A stretch of 64,000 nt of DNA, from assembly GCF_017377795.1 (NCBI RefSeq), contig NZ_JAFRDR010000011.1, forward strand, positions 1 through 64,000, read 5' to 3'. Positions within the stretch are counted from its first letter, which is position 1. Each line of letters begins with the position of its first letter. The notes below the pieces were generated by a model, which did not search any database, was not told the DNA's origin, and worked only from the letters and a program-made list of their open reading frames with translations. The translations under genes were made by a program, and so were the position numbers. Source of the stretch: Williamsia soli. GTDB taxonomy: Bacteria > Actinomycetota > Actinomycetes > Mycobacteriales > Mycobacteriaceae. Below are positions 45,352 to 58,657 of this stretch, in pieces.

Positions 45352-46230
45352 CTACAGGGTCTGGGCGCGGGCGACACTGAGCACCAGCGCAAGCAGGATG
45401 AGGCCGCCCATCACGATCCATCCGATCGCTGCGGCGTTGCGGGCGGTTTTCTTGCCGGCAGGCAGCAGTTCGGGGCCGTAGAGGATTCCGGCGGCGGCGG
45501 CCGCCCCGAAGAACAGGCCACCCATGTGGGCCCACAAGGAAATGTTCGGGATGGTCAGCGACAGCACCACGTTGATACCGATGACGCCGAGGACCATGCC
45601 GGCCGGGATCTTCGCCTTGAGAACCACCACGAGGGTCGCACCCATCAGACCGAAGATCGCACCCGAAGCGCCGGCGTTGATCGCCAGTGGGTTCTCGAAG
45701 AGCATCACCAGCGCGCTGCCACCGAGCAGTGAGGTCATATAGATCCCCACGAATCGTGCCGTGCCGAGGGTGATCTCGACATCGCGGCCGAGGATGTAGA
45801 GCGAGAACATGTTGACCGCGACATGGATCAACGAAAAGTGCAGGAACCCGGCGGTGAGCACACGCCAATATTCGCCCGAGGCCATGAAGGGCCCCCAGAG
45901 GGCGCCTTCGGTGAACACCTCCGAGGAACGCAGTTCCGTGACGCTGCCGGCCTGGAGGGCGGTGATCGCAAAGATGATGAGGTTCACCGCGAGCAGGGTG
46001 TAGGTGGCATACGGCCTGCTTGCACCGATGGTGCGGGCACGCGGGACCCGGTTCCCCGCCGCCCGGACGCAGTCGACGCAATGCTGGCCGACTGCGGCCG
46101 GATGCAGACACTCAGGGCAGGCCGGACGGCCGCACCGGCTGCACGACAGACCCGTCGGGCGGTCGGGATGCCGGACACACACCTGGGCCGGGGGCGACGG
46201 ACGCCCGGGCACCGGGGGCTGGAATGTCAC
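45352..46230 (-). CDS. rhomboid-family intramembrane serine protease
   Basis: A 292-residue protein. The N-terminal zinc-ribbon-like segment has four CxxC/H-type clusters (CVRHPDR, CSRCGRPACPEC, CVDC). The rhomboid core of six helices follows, with the HVAVNMFSLYILG, GASGAIFGLMGA (catalytic Ser) and AHMGGLFFG (catalytic His) motifs. This is the full form seen next to ppiA in mycobacteria (Rv0110-like layout). Substrates are unknown. It is 10 bp downstream of ppiA and probably co-transcribed with it. Confidence 0.92.
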   Translation of the reverse strand: MTFQPPVPGRPSPPAQVCVRHPDRPTGLSCSRCGRPACPECLHPAAVGQHCVDCVRAAGNRVPRARTIGASRPYATYTLLAVNLIIFAITALQAGSVTELRSSEVFTEGALWGPFMASGEYWRVLTAGFLHFSLIHVAVNMFSLYILGRDVEITLGTARFVGIYMTSLLGGSALVMLFENPLAINAGASGAIFGLMGATLVVVLKAKIPAGMVLGVIGINVVLSLTIPNISLWAHMGGLFFGAAAAAGILYGPELLPAGKKTARNAAAIGWIVMGGLILLALVLSVARAQTL

Positions 46231-46240
46231 ATAGAACCGA

Positions 46241-46780
46241 TCAGGACTCGATGGTGATCTTCTGGATGATCACGTCTTCGAGCGGGCGGTCACGACGGTC
46301 GGTCGAGACGGCCTCGATCTTGTCGACGACCTTCTTGGACTCGTCGTCCTCGACCACACCGAAGATGGTGTGCTTGCGGTTGAGGTGCGGAGTCGGGCCG
46401 ACGGTGATGAAGAACTGCGAGCCGTTGGTGCCGGGCCCCGCGTTCGCCATGGCCAGCAGGTACGGCTGGCTGAAGGTCAGCTCGGGGTGGAACTCGTCTT
46501 CGAACTCGTATCCCGGGCCGCCCATGCCGGTGCCGGTGGGGTCGCCGCCCTGGAGCATGAAGCCCGAGATGATGCGGTGGAAGATCGCGCCATCGTAGAA
46601 CGGTCCCGCGTCGCCGCCGGAAGCGTTCGGCTTGGAGTAGTCCTTGCTGCCATCGGCCAGGCCGGTGAAGTTGGCAACCGTCTTGGGTGCGTGGTTTCCG
46701 AACAGGGCGATCCTGATGTCACCGTTGTTGGTGTGCAGGATCGCGGTTGCGGTTTTCAATGCTGTGGTCACGACCTCCAT
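46241..46780 (-). CDS. ppiA: cyclophilin-type peptidyl-prolyl isomerase
   Basis: About 179 residues from the ATG at 46780; a GTG at 46768 is an alternative start. The cyclophilin core shows ALFGNHAPKTVANF, YDGAIFHRIISGFMLQGGDP (Arg-Phe region), MANAGPGTNGSQFFITV and HTIFGVV. It speeds proline isomerisation in protein folding. There is no signal peptide, so it is cytosolic. The sequence is very close to mycobacterial PpiA (Rv0009), and the position next to cwsA agrees. Confidence 0.94.
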   Translation of the reverse strand: MEVVTTALKTATAILHTNNGDIRIALFGNHAPKTVANFTGLADGSKDYSKPNASGGDAGPFYDGAIFHRIISGFMLQGGDPTGTGMGGPGYEFEDEFHPELTFSQPYLLAMANAGPGTNGSQFFITVGPTPHLNRKHTIFGVVEDDESKKVVDKIEAVSTDRRDRPLEDVIIQKITIES

Positions 46781-46904
46781 GGTGCCACCTGGTCGAAGGA
46801 CCTCGGTCCATCGGGTATAGGCACTCGGGGGCACTAGGGTGGAGTCATCTGAGCCCAGACCACCCGGGCGCGAGCGAGTCGGCGCTCCACACAAGGAGGC
46901 ATAC

Positions 46905-47246
46905 GTGAGTAGAAGCGAATCCGAACTGAAGGTAGTACGCGACCGGGCCGTCGCGCTGAATGCCGCGGCACAGAGCGCAGCGACGACGTTCTGGTCCGGC
47001 GCCAAGAACCTCACCGCTCAGGGCTCCGACCTCCTCCCGGTCCGCACCCGGCCTGCATCACGGCGCCGGCTCAAGATCGCGTTGGTCTCGGTCGGAGTGC
47101 TCGCCGCGGGGGCCGCAGCCTTCTCCATCACCCGGCGAACCCGGCCGCAACCGCCGAGCGTCGCCGCAGCCCCGCCGCGCCTGGCGGACGTGCCCGTGGC
47201 CGGCGAAGAGGCCAGAACGCCGGATCAGGCGGCAGGTACCGTGTGA
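46905..47246 (+). CDS. cwsA: cell wall synthesis protein CwsA
   Basis: About 113 residues from the GTG at 46905, with AAGGAGG 7 bp upstream. A charged N-terminal helix (MSRSESELKVVRDRAVALNA) is followed by a central basic stretch and one membrane helix (about 62-80). The tail is Pro/Ala-rich. In mycobacteria CwsA binds Wag31 (DivIVA) and CrgA and helps keep polar growth. The gene sits between ppiA and the DUF4190 gene as expected. Divergent from ppiA. Confidence 0.85.
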   Translation: MSRSESELKVVRDRAVALNAAAQSAATTFWSGAKNLTAQGSDLLPVRTRPASRRRLKIALVSVGVLAAGAAAFSITRRTRPQPPSVAAAPPRLADVPVAGEEARTPDQAAGTV

Positions 47247-47249
47247 CTC

Positions 47250-47873
47250 GTGAGTTATGACAGTGGTGAGGGCCGCCGGCGGCGAGATGTCGAACCGATT
47301 CCGGCCTGGGAGCAGCGGGGCGGGTCCACCGGGCCTGCCCCCGCGTACCGGCCTGCCCCGCAAGGTCCGGCCGGTCTCCCACCACAGGGGCCAGGCGGCC
47401 AATCGCCATTTCCCGGCCGCGGTGGGCCGGGGGCTCCCCCTGTGCGCAGGCCACCGCCGCCGTACTCGCCCGCACCACTGAGTGGACCCGCTGCCGGAAT
47501 CGGAGCACACCCCGGTCCCTCCACCAATTCGAATGCCTACTCTCAGACCGCGGACCCCGCCGACACCCGCAACGACGAGCCGCAGCACGCATACGGCCAT
47601 GATGAGGAGTCCGGAGCGCAGATGAGTCCCGCACCGGCCCGCCGGACCAACAAGACCAACGTCACCGCGATCGTCGCTCTGATCCTGTCGGTGATCGGAC
47701 TGACCTTTCTGATTGGCATTGTCTGCGGTCACGTCGCCCGCGCACAGATTCGTCGTACCGGCGAGCAGGGTGCATCGTTCGCGGTGGCCGCCCTCTGGGT
47801 CGGCTATCTCTATCTCGCGGCGGGGGTCCTGGTTCTCGGCGGATACCTCTACATCGTCGGTAAGGGAAGCTGA
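47250..47873 (+). CDS. DUF4190 domain-containing membrane protein
   Basis: A 207-residue protein from a GTG 3 bp after cwsA. The first two thirds are Pro/Gly-rich and disordered (GPAGLPPQGPGG, PPVRRPPPPYSPAP). The C-terminal DUF4190 domain has two helices (NVTAIVALILSVIGLTFLIG and VAALWVGYLYLAAGVLVLG) flanking CGHVARAQIRRTGEQG, the family motif. Function unknown. The short spacing suggests co-translation with cwsA. Confidence 0.85.
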   Translation: MSYDSGEGRRRRDVEPIPAWEQRGGSTGPAPAYRPAPQGPAGLPPQGPGGQSPFPGRGGPGAPPVRRPPPPYSPAPLSGPAAGIGAHPGPSTNSNAYSQTADPADTRNDEPQHAYGHDEESGAQMSPAPARRTNKTNVTAIVALILSVIGLTFLIGIVCGHVARAQIRRTGEQGASFAVAALWVGYLYLAAGVLVLGGYLYIVGKGS

Positions 47874-47922
47874 ACCCGCCGCACGTCTGTCGACAACCGC
47901 CCGTCCGTGGTCGAATTGACCC

Positions 47923-48438
47923 ATGGATTCAGAAAAGCCTCGCGAGATCCGGATAGGCAATGCCGAGCGCACCTCGGCACTCGAGGCGCTGGGTGAGCAC
48001 TACACCAGCGGGCGACTCGACAACGCCGAGTATTCAGAGCGCGTCGATGCGGTCACCACGGCACACACGCGATCAGAGTTGTCGGAGTTGTTCATGGATC
48101 TGCCGGAGCCGACGCCGTTCGGTCCCGGTGACGGCAGCTCTGCGATGACCCCTGCCGCCCGGGCCGCGTCTGCCCCGGTTCCCATTCCCGGACGCCGGGA
48201 CAAGGTGATGCGGACGCTGCACCTGTTCGCCTCCGGCGGCACGGTGCTGGTCTTCCTTCTGCTCCTGGCACTCGGAGTACCGATGGCGTGGCTGGTGTTC
48301 ATCGTGCTCCCGCTGTTGTTCGGCGCCATCCGGATCTGGGCAGGCCCGGGCAACACCGGTGCCCCGGGGCTCGACGCCGACGAGCAGCAGCGACGACGTG
48401 ACATCGAATCACGCCGCCGGGGCGAACTCGGCTACTGA
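47923..48438 (+). CDS. DUF1707 domain-containing membrane protein
   Basis: A 171-residue protein. The DUF1707 (SHOCT-like) N-terminus is EIRIGNAERTSALEALGEHY with GRLDNAEYSERVDAVTTAHTRSEL. Two helices are visible (about 97-116 and 120-135), and the tail is basic (QQRRRDIESRRRGELGY). Function unknown; the N-terminal unit is often seen on membrane or two-component related proteins. It follows the DUF4190 gene by 49 bp. Confidence 0.85.
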   Translation: MDSEKPREIRIGNAERTSALEALGEHYTSGRLDNAEYSERVDAVTTAHTRSELSELFMDLPEPTPFGPGDGSSAMTPAARAASAPVPIPGRRDKVMRTLHLFASGGTVLVFLLLLALGVPMAWLVFIVLPLLFGAIRIWAGPGNTGAPGLDADEQQRRRDIESRRRGELGY

Positions 48439-48459
48439 GAGTTCACCGACTGCTCCGAT

Positions 48460-48487
48460 CAGAGCTGGGGCATCAGAGCTGGGGCAT
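48460..48487. repeat. Perfect 14-bp tandem duplication at a gene end
   Basis: CAGAGCTGGGGCAT is present twice in tandem. On the minus strand the end of copy one and the first base of copy two form the TGA stop of the LLM-class gene, so the extra copy lies just after the stop. Confidence 0.9.
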
Positions 48488-49399
48488 CACCTTGTCGGCG
48501 ATGAACTCGAGGTGCCCGAGGTCGGACATGTCGAGCACCTGCAGATAGATCCTCGACGCCCCGATCTCGCGGTAGCTGCCGATCTTGTCGACTATCTCGG
48601 CCGGCGACCCCGCCAGGCCGTCCTTGCGTAGATCAGCCAGGTCACGTCCGATGTTCGTCGCGCGACGGGCGACCTCCGCGTCGTCGACGCCGGCGCACAC
48701 CGTCAGCGCGGCCGAGTAGACCATGTCCTCGGCGTCGCGCCCACGGACTTCGCAGGCCTGGCGCACCCGATCGAAGGCCTGCTGGGCCTCTCCCGCGGAG
48801 ATGAACGGGACGTTGAACTCGTCGGCATAGTGCGCGGCGAGTGCCGGGGTCCGCTTCTTGCCCTGCCCGCCGAGGACGATGGGCGGCGTCGGTGTCTGCA
48901 CCGGCTTCGGCAACGCCGGGGAGTCCTTCACGGTGTAGTGCTCACCTGAGTACGAGAACGTCTCTCCCAGAGGCGTTTTCCAGAGCCCGGTGATCACTGC
49001 GAGCGACTCCTCCAACTTGTCGAATCGCTCCCCCAGCGAGGGGAATGGGATCGCATAGGCCTCGTGCTCTGCGCTGAACCAACCTGCGCCGTATCCGAAC
49101 TCCACGCGGCCACCCGACATCTCGTCCACCTGGGCGACCGCGATCGCCAGCGGTCCCGGATACCGAAAGGTAGCCGAGGTGACGAGTGTGCCCAGTCGGA
49201 TCGTGCTGGTTTCGCGGGCCAGACCCGCGAGCGTCGTCCAGGTGTCCGTCGGTCCCGGGCTTCCCTCGACGTTCATGGCGAGATAATGATCCGACCGGAA
49301 GAAGGCTCCGAATCCTGCGGTCTCTGCCGTGCGGGCGACCGCCAGCTGGTCTGAGTAGGTGGCACCCTGTTGGGGTTCGACGAAAATGCGAAGTTCCAT
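48473..49399 (-). CDS. LLM-class F420-dependent oxidoreductase
   Basis: About 308 residues from the ATG at 49399 (MELRIFVEPQQGATYSDQLA). The luciferase-like TIM barrel shows FFRSDHYLAM, RLGTLVTSATFRYPGPLAIAVAQVDEMSGGRVEFGYGAGW and LGGQGKKRTPALAAHYADEFN. Members of this TIGR03560-like group use F420. The substrate is unknown. It lies 62 bp downstream of tRNA-Ala on the same strand, so transcription from the tRNA promoter could enter it. Confidence 0.88.
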   Translation of the reverse strand: MELRIFVEPQQGATYSDQLAVARTAETAGFGAFFRSDHYLAMNVEGSPGPTDTWTTLAGLARETSTIRLGTLVTSATFRYPGPLAIAVAQVDEMSGGRVEFGYGAGWFSAEHEAYAIPFPSLGERFDKLEESLAVITGLWKTPLGETFSYSGEHYTVKDSPALPKPVQTPTPPIVLGGQGKKRTPALAAHYADEFNVPFISAGEAQQAFDRVRQACEVRGRDAEDMVYSAALTVCAGVDDAEVARRATNIGRDLADLRKDGLAGSPAEIVDKIGSYREIGASRIYLQVLDMSDLGHLEFIADKVMPQL

Positions 49400-49461
49400 G
49401 CAACTACTCTGGCGCGGCGGGCTCACGTTTGCCAAACGCGCCCGGAACAAGGAAAAACTTG

Positions 49462-49534
49462 TGGAGCCTAGGAGATTCGAACTCCTGACATCTGCCTTGC
49501 AAAGGCAGCGCTCTACCAACTGAGCTAAGGCCCC
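49462..49534 (-). tRNA. tRNA-Ala (TGC)
   Basis: A 73-nt gene. The acceptor arm is GGGGCCT with AGGCTCC, the anticodon loop is TTTGCAA (anticodon TGC) and the T-arm has GTTCGAATC. CCA is not encoded. It is paired with tRNA-Ile upstream, as is usual downstream of gyrA in Mycobacteriales. Confidence 0.97.
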
Positions 49535-49544
49535 GTGCCAGTTC

Positions 49545-49655
49545 TCACTGGTCTTCGGGTAGGCCGTGCCACACCTCGATATTGCGTCGAGACTCTGTGA
49601 GCAAGCCTGCGACGATGAGTGCGAGTGCGGCTGCGATGATCAGACCTGTCTTCAT
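49545..49655 (-). CDS. 36-residue single-helix protein between two tRNAs (DLW-39-like)
   Basis: A 37-codon frame (MKTGLIIAAALALIVAGLLT, then ESRRNIEVWHGLPEDQ) with AAAGGAGGG 5 bp before the ATG. It has one membrane helix and a charged tail with an aromatic IEVWHG motif. Very small proteins of this shape near the gyrA-tRNA region are annotated as the DLW-39 family in other actinobacteria. The Trp is present but the exact Asp-Leu-Trp is not, so the family link is tentative. It starts 50 nt after tRNA-Ile and ends 10 nt before tRNA-Ala. Confidence 0.7.
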   Translation of the reverse strand: MKTGLIIAAALALIVAGLLTESRRNIEVWHGLPEDQ

Positions 49656-49659
49656 CGCG

Positions 49660-49675
49660 CCCTCCTTTCGGGGGG
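49660..49675 (-). promoter_or_regulatory. Hairpin masking the ribosome-binding site of the 36-residue gene
   Basis: On the minus strand CCCCCC-GAAA-GGAGGG forms a stem of five pairs and one C:A mismatch with a GNRA (GAAA) loop. The 3' arm is the Shine-Dalgarno sequence itself. Confidence 0.4.
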
Positions 49676-49704
49676 TTTTGCTGCTCTCTGGCTCGTCGTC
49701 ACGG

Positions 49705-49778
49705 TGGGCCTAGGAGGACTTGAACCTCCGACCTCTTCGTTATCAGCGAAGCGCTCTAACCGCCTGAGCTATAGGCCC
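49705..49778 (-). tRNA. tRNA-Ile (GAT)
   Basis: A 74-nt gene. The acceptor arm is GGGCCTA with TAGGCCC, the anticodon loop is CTGATAA (anticodon GAT) and the T-arm has GTTCAAGTC. CCA is not encoded. It lies 66 bp downstream of the DUF3566 gene on the same strand. Confidence 0.97.
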
Positions 49779-49844
49779 GTGAACCGAAGTCAGAGATTAC
49801 CCGACCGCATGCCCAGGCGACAAAACGCCTGGTCAGATCGGGCT

Positions 49845-50870
49845 CTAATCGCGGTCCGCAAGGGTGATCTCCATTCCGCCGACGAGGTCGGAGGAGAGGT
49901 TGTAGATGAAGGATCCGACAGTGGCGAGTGCGGTGAACAGCACCACGTTGACCGCGCCGATGAGGGCCGCGATCCCGAACACTCCCCCGGCACTGATCTC
50001 GAACGACGACTCGGTGGTCGTGTCACTCGACACCAGGGTCCCGAACGAGTTGTTCAGCTGATCCCACACACCCATACCGTCGAGGATGAGATACAACACA
50101 CCGACAGCGATCATCCAGATGAAGAACGAGGCCACCGACAGCACGGCGGAGACCTTGAAAGCCGACCACGGGTCGATGCGGCGCAACTGCACCGACGCCC
50201 GGAGCGCCCCCATCGCACCTGGCGACGGGACGGCCTCGATCGACCGTGACGGGCCACTCGCGGCCACCTCGGGGTGATGGATGGCGTCGAGATCCGGCAG
50301 TTCTTCCTGGGGCAGGTCCCGGCGATCGATGTTCCGCGTGGGTCCGTCGATCGGCTTCGGGGCGGCGGTGCCTGTGATCACCGGGCGCTTACTCGTCGAC
50401 ACGTTCCCCGGCCCCTGACCGCGACCCTGCGGCGGACCCGAGGGACCCCGGACGGGCCCCGGCGCACCGGGCTGCTGCCCCCCACCCGATCCCGGGGGCG
50501 GCTGGCTACCCGCGGGTGGGGGCGGCTTACCCGGTCCGCCCTGCGGTCCCTGGGCGCCCGCGTTGCCGGGTCCCTGATTGCCCGGTCCCTGACTGCCAGG
50601 ACCCTGACTGCCAGGACCCTGACTGCCTGGACCCGACGCCCGCTGCCAGGGCGGCACCCCGCCCGGACCCTGTCCGTTGCCGACAGGGCGGGTGGGGCCT
50701 GCCTGTCCCGCGGGAGGCGTGCTGTCACCGGAACGCGCGGCCGACTCCTGCACGGAGACCGTGGGCCGGGATCCGTTACCGGATTCCTGGTCGCCACTCC
50801 CAGGCTGCCCGTTGGGCGCCTGACCCCCGGGGGTCTGAGTCGGCTTGTTCGGCTCGTTGGGTGTGCTCAT
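49845..50870 (-). CDS. DUF3566 domain-containing membrane protein
   Basis: A 341-residue protein. About 200 residues are low complexity, rich in Gly, Pro, Gln and Ser with GPGSQ repeats. Then comes the DUF3566 domain: VQLRRIDPWSAFKVSAVLS, a helix (FFIWMIAVGVLYLIL), a loop with WDQLNNSFGTLV and a second helix (FGIAALIGAVNVVLFTALATVG). The gene after gyrA in M. tuberculosis (Rv0007) is of the same kind. Function unknown; an envelope role is likely. The ATG follows AAAGGAAC. Confidence 0.88.
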   Translation of the reverse strand: MSTPNEPNKPTQTPGGQAPNGQPGSGDQESGNGSRPTVSVQESAARSGDSTPPAGQAGPTRPVGNGQGPGGVPPWQRASGPGSQGPGSQGPGSQGPGNQGPGNAGAQGPQGGPGKPPPPAGSQPPPGSGGGQQPGAPGPVRGPSGPPQGRGQGPGNVSTSKRPVITGTAAPKPIDGPTRNIDRRDLPQEELPDLDAIHHPEVAASGPSRSIEAVPSPGAMGALRASVQLRRIDPWSAFKVSAVLSVASFFIWMIAVGVLYLILDGMGVWDQLNNSFGTLVSSDTTTESSFEISAGGVFGIAALIGAVNVVLFTALATVGSFIYNLSSDLVGGMEITLADRD

Positions 50871-50930
50871 GCGTTCCTTTGCCTCGCCTCCGGTGAGGAG
50901 GAGCGTTGATCGGGCTCCGCTTGCTTGGTG

Positions 50931-53438
<2,508 letters not shown>

Positions 53439-53479
53439 CAGTTCACTTTCGTCGTATCAGGTCGGCGGGTGCGAGGACG

Positions 53480-55932
<2,453 letters not shown>

Positions 55933-56478
55933 TCAGCCGTACGTGTCACGCGGTCCGCGCCCCTTCACATGGCGTTCACCTTTGCGCCATGAGGGGCTCT
56001 GCGGGCCGGTGATCCGGAGACTGGTCACCACGTTGTTACCGGCCACCGCAGCGATCTTTGCCAGGATCTGTGACTGGATCAGCCGCAGCTGGGTCGCCCA
56101 GGCAGTCGATTCGGCAGTGACGTGTAATACCTTGTCGCGCAACATCTTGGGCTGCGCACGAGCAGCGATCTCATCCCCGACGATGCGATCCCAGGCACCC
56201 ATCACGGTGCCTTCGGAGATCTTCGAGTTCCAGCCCCGGCGACCTGCGAGGTTGCCCGCGACCCTTCCCATGGGTTGCGGATCATGGACGTCGGGACCAG
56301 CGCCGGTCCAGCCCCGTCGTGCGGCAGGCCGGGGTGCCGATGTCCTCTTACTGGGTGACGCGCGCCCCTGACCGACCGATTTTCCCGCAGCGCGCGCCGC
56401 CGCGCGGGCGTCTTCGAGCGCCTTGCGGGCCATGTCGTATCCGCTGCCCTGTTGTGTGGACTCGGGTTCTTCAACCAT
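55933..56478 (-). CDS. dciA: DciA-type replicative helicase loader/operator (DUF721)
   Basis: A 181-residue protein. The N-terminal half is Ala/Arg-rich and probably disordered. The DUF721 domain has VMGAWDRIVGDEIAARAQPKML, VLHVTAESTAWATQLRLIQSQIL and ITGPQSPSWRKGERHVKGRG. DciA binds DnaB and helps load it in bacteria lacking DnaC. It begins 2 bp after recF. The M. tuberculosis counterpart is Rv0004. Confidence 0.9.
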   Translation of the reverse strand: MVEEPESTQQGSGYDMARKALEDARAAARAAGKSVGQGRASPSKRTSAPRPAARRGWTGAGPDVHDPQPMGRVAGNLAGRRGWNSKISEGTVMGAWDRIVGDEIAARAQPKMLRDKVLHVTAESTAWATQLRLIQSQILAKIAAVAGNNVVTSLRITGPQSPSWRKGERHVKGRGPRDTYG

Positions 56479-56480
56479 GT

Positions 56481-57644
56481 TCAGCTCACCAGTTCCGACG
56501 TGCGGACGCCATCTGCCTCGATGATGTTCACCGAGACCGTCCGGCCACCGATCGAGGCGGGTATGTCGTCGGCGACCGCCGCGGTGATGAGGACCTGTTC
56601 GGCGGTTCCGGCGACATCTGCCAGTTTTTCACGTCGGCGGGCGTCGAGTTCGGCGAAGACATCGTCGAGCAGGAGTACCGGTTCCACCCCGTCCGAGCGC
56701 ACCAGTTCCACGGAACCGAGTCGTAGCGCCAGTGCCAGCGACCACGACTCCCCGTGGCTGGCGAATCCCTTGGCCGTCTCCGTCCCGAGCAGCAGTTCGA
56801 TGTCGTCGCGGTGGGGTCCCACCAGACATACGCCGCGGTCGATCTCCTTCTGACGCAGGGTTCCGAGATCGTTGAGCATGGCCGCCTCGATGTATTCGAC
56901 ATCCGCCGCCTCCCCCGGTGCGGGCGCTATGTCCGCAGAGATCGACGGGCGATAGCGCATACCAGCCGGCCGAGACTGTGGTGCGATCGTTGAATATGAC
57001 TGTTGCACATGGGGTTCGAGTTCACGAACCAGATCTATCCGCGCTGCGGTGACCTGCGCCCCGAAGTCGGCGAGCTGCGCATCCCACACATCCAGGGTGC
57101 TGATCACCGACTCTCCGTCACCCCGACGAAGTGCCGACGACGCAGTCTTGAGCAGGGCGGCGCGCTGACGGAGCACCCGGTCGTAATCCGCCTTCGCGGC
57201 CGCCCATCGCGGTCCCCGCATCGCGATGAGTTCGTCGACGAAGCGACGCCGTTCGCCCGGGTCGCCCCTGACGAGCGCGAGATCCTCGGGTGCGAACATC
57301 ACGGTCCGCAGGATCCCGAGGATGTCGCGGGGGCGACGGCACGGGGCACCGTTGATCGCAGCCTTGTTGGCCCGCGCTCCGCCGATCAGCAGATCAACGG
57401 TCAATTCACGCCCGTCGTTCTCAACGGTGGCCGACACTTTCGCCTGGTCGGCACCGGTTCGGATGAGCGGCGCATCAGTGCTGACCCGATGTGACCTCAG
57501 ACCGGCGAGATAATAGATCGCCTCGAGTAGATTCGTCTTGCCGAAACCGTTGCGTCCGACGAAAAGCGTTGTGCCGGTATCCAGTTCGACGGACACATCC
57601 TCCCACGAGCGGAAGTTGCGCAGGCCCAGGTTGCGGACGAACAC
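56481..57644 (-). CDS. recF: DNA repair and replication protein RecF
   Basis: A 387-residue SMC-like ATPase from a GTG. Walker A is VGRNGFGKTNLLEAIYYLAG, the RecF signature FAPEDLALVRGDPGERRRFVDEL follows, and Walker B is PVLLLDDVFAELD. It loads RecA at single-strand gaps. It starts 23 bp after the gnd stop and is followed by dciA. Confidence 0.97.
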   Translation of the reverse strand: MFVRNLGLRNFRSWEDVSVELDTGTTLFVGRNGFGKTNLLEAIYYLAGLRSHRVSTDAPLIRTGADQAKVSATVENDGRELTVDLLIGGARANKAAINGAPCRRPRDILGILRTVMFAPEDLALVRGDPGERRRFVDELIAMRGPRWAAAKADYDRVLRQRAALLKTASSALRRGDGESVISTLDVWDAQLADFGAQVTAARIDLVRELEPHVQQSYSTIAPQSRPAGMRYRPSISADIAPAPGEAADVEYIEAAMLNDLGTLRQKEIDRGVCLVGPHRDDIELLLGTETAKGFASHGESWSLALALRLGSVELVRSDGVEPVLLLDDVFAELDARRREKLADVAGTAEQVLITAAVADDIPASIGGRTVSVNIIEADGVRTSELVS

Positions 57645-57667
57645 CTCGTCAGATCAACTCCTGCGAG

Positions 57668-58567
57668 TCACTCGGACGACCCGGACTTGGGGACCACCGA
57701 GTGACCGCCGAACTGGTTGCGCAGAGCGGAGACCGCCTTGAGCGCGGGTGAACCGCCCTCTTGCCGGGATGCAAAACGCGCGAACAGCGCTGCAGAGATG
57801 ACGTTGGCGGGCACGGAATGTCGGATGGCTTCTTCGACCGTCCAGCGTCCTTCGCCGGAATCAGTTGTGTAATCGGAGATCTCGGCCAGACCGGGATCTT
57901 CCTGCAGTGCCTTGACCAGGAGTTCGAGCAGCCACGACCGAACGACGGTGCCGTTGGTCCAGGCCCGCAGGGTTCCGGTGACATCTTCGATGAGCGGTTC
58001 GGCGTCGAGGATCTCGTATCCCTCGCCGTAGGCGTGCATCAGTCCGTACTCGATGCCGTTGTGCACCATTTTGGCGTAGTGACCTGCACCGACCTGGCCG
58101 GCGTGGACGAATCCGTCGGCACGCTCCCCCGGCGGGCGTAGGGCGTCGAAGATCGGCATCGCGCGGGCGACGTCGTCCTTGGCTCCGCCACACATCAGGC
58201 CGTAGCCGTTCTCCAGGCCCCAGACGCCGCCGGATACACCGCAGTCGATGTAGCTGATCCCCTTGGCGCTCAACAGTTCTGCGTTGATGGCGTCGTCGGT
58301 GTACTTGGAGTTGCCGCCGTCGATCACGAGATCGCCGGGTGACAGGGTCTCCGAAAGGGTGCGCACGGTGGACCTGGTCGGTTCCCCGGAAGGGACCATG
58401 ACCCACACGATCCGCGGCGCGTCGAGCGCCTCGGTGAGTTCGGCGAGGGAGCCGACGTCGGTGACCTCAGGGCGCGGGTCGTAGCCGACGACCTCGATAC
58501 CTGCATCCTTGATGCGGGTGCGCATGAAACCACCCATTTTGCCGAGTCCCACCAAACCCATTTGCAT
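57668..58567 (-). CDS. gnd: 6-phosphogluconate dehydrogenase, decarboxylating (short form)
   Basis: A 299-residue enzyme converting 6-phosphogluconate to ribulose 5-phosphate. Present are GLVGLGKMGGFM (NAD(P) binding), VIDGGNSKYTDD, the substrate loop GVSGGVWGLENGYGLMCGG and the active-site HYAKMVHNGIEYG with Lys and His-Asn. The short, about 300-residue type usually prefers NAD. gnd between dnaN and recF is a mark of Mycobacteriales. With zwf it completes the oxidative pentose pathway apart from the lactonase. Confidence 0.95.
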   Translation of the reverse strand: MQMGLVGLGKMGGFMRTRIKDAGIEVVGYDPRPEVTDVGSLAELTEALDAPRIVWVMVPSGEPTRSTVRTLSETLSPGDLVIDGGNSKYTDDAINAELLSAKGISYIDCGVSGGVWGLENGYGLMCGGAKDDVARAMPIFDALRPPGERADGFVHAGQVGAGHYAKMVHNGIEYGLMHAYGEGYEILDAEPLIEDVTGTLRAWTNGTVVRSWLLELLVKALQEDPGLAEISDYTTDSGEGRWTVEEAIRHSVPANVISAALFARFASRQEGGSPALKAVSALRNQFGGHSVVPKSGSSE

Positions 58568-58657
58568 GGTCGATCACTCCTTCGCCGATGACGTGTCGCT
58601 GCGGTCCGGTGTCCGCTGCAACCATTGTTGTCCAGCGGCGCCGGTGCCGCTCATCTT

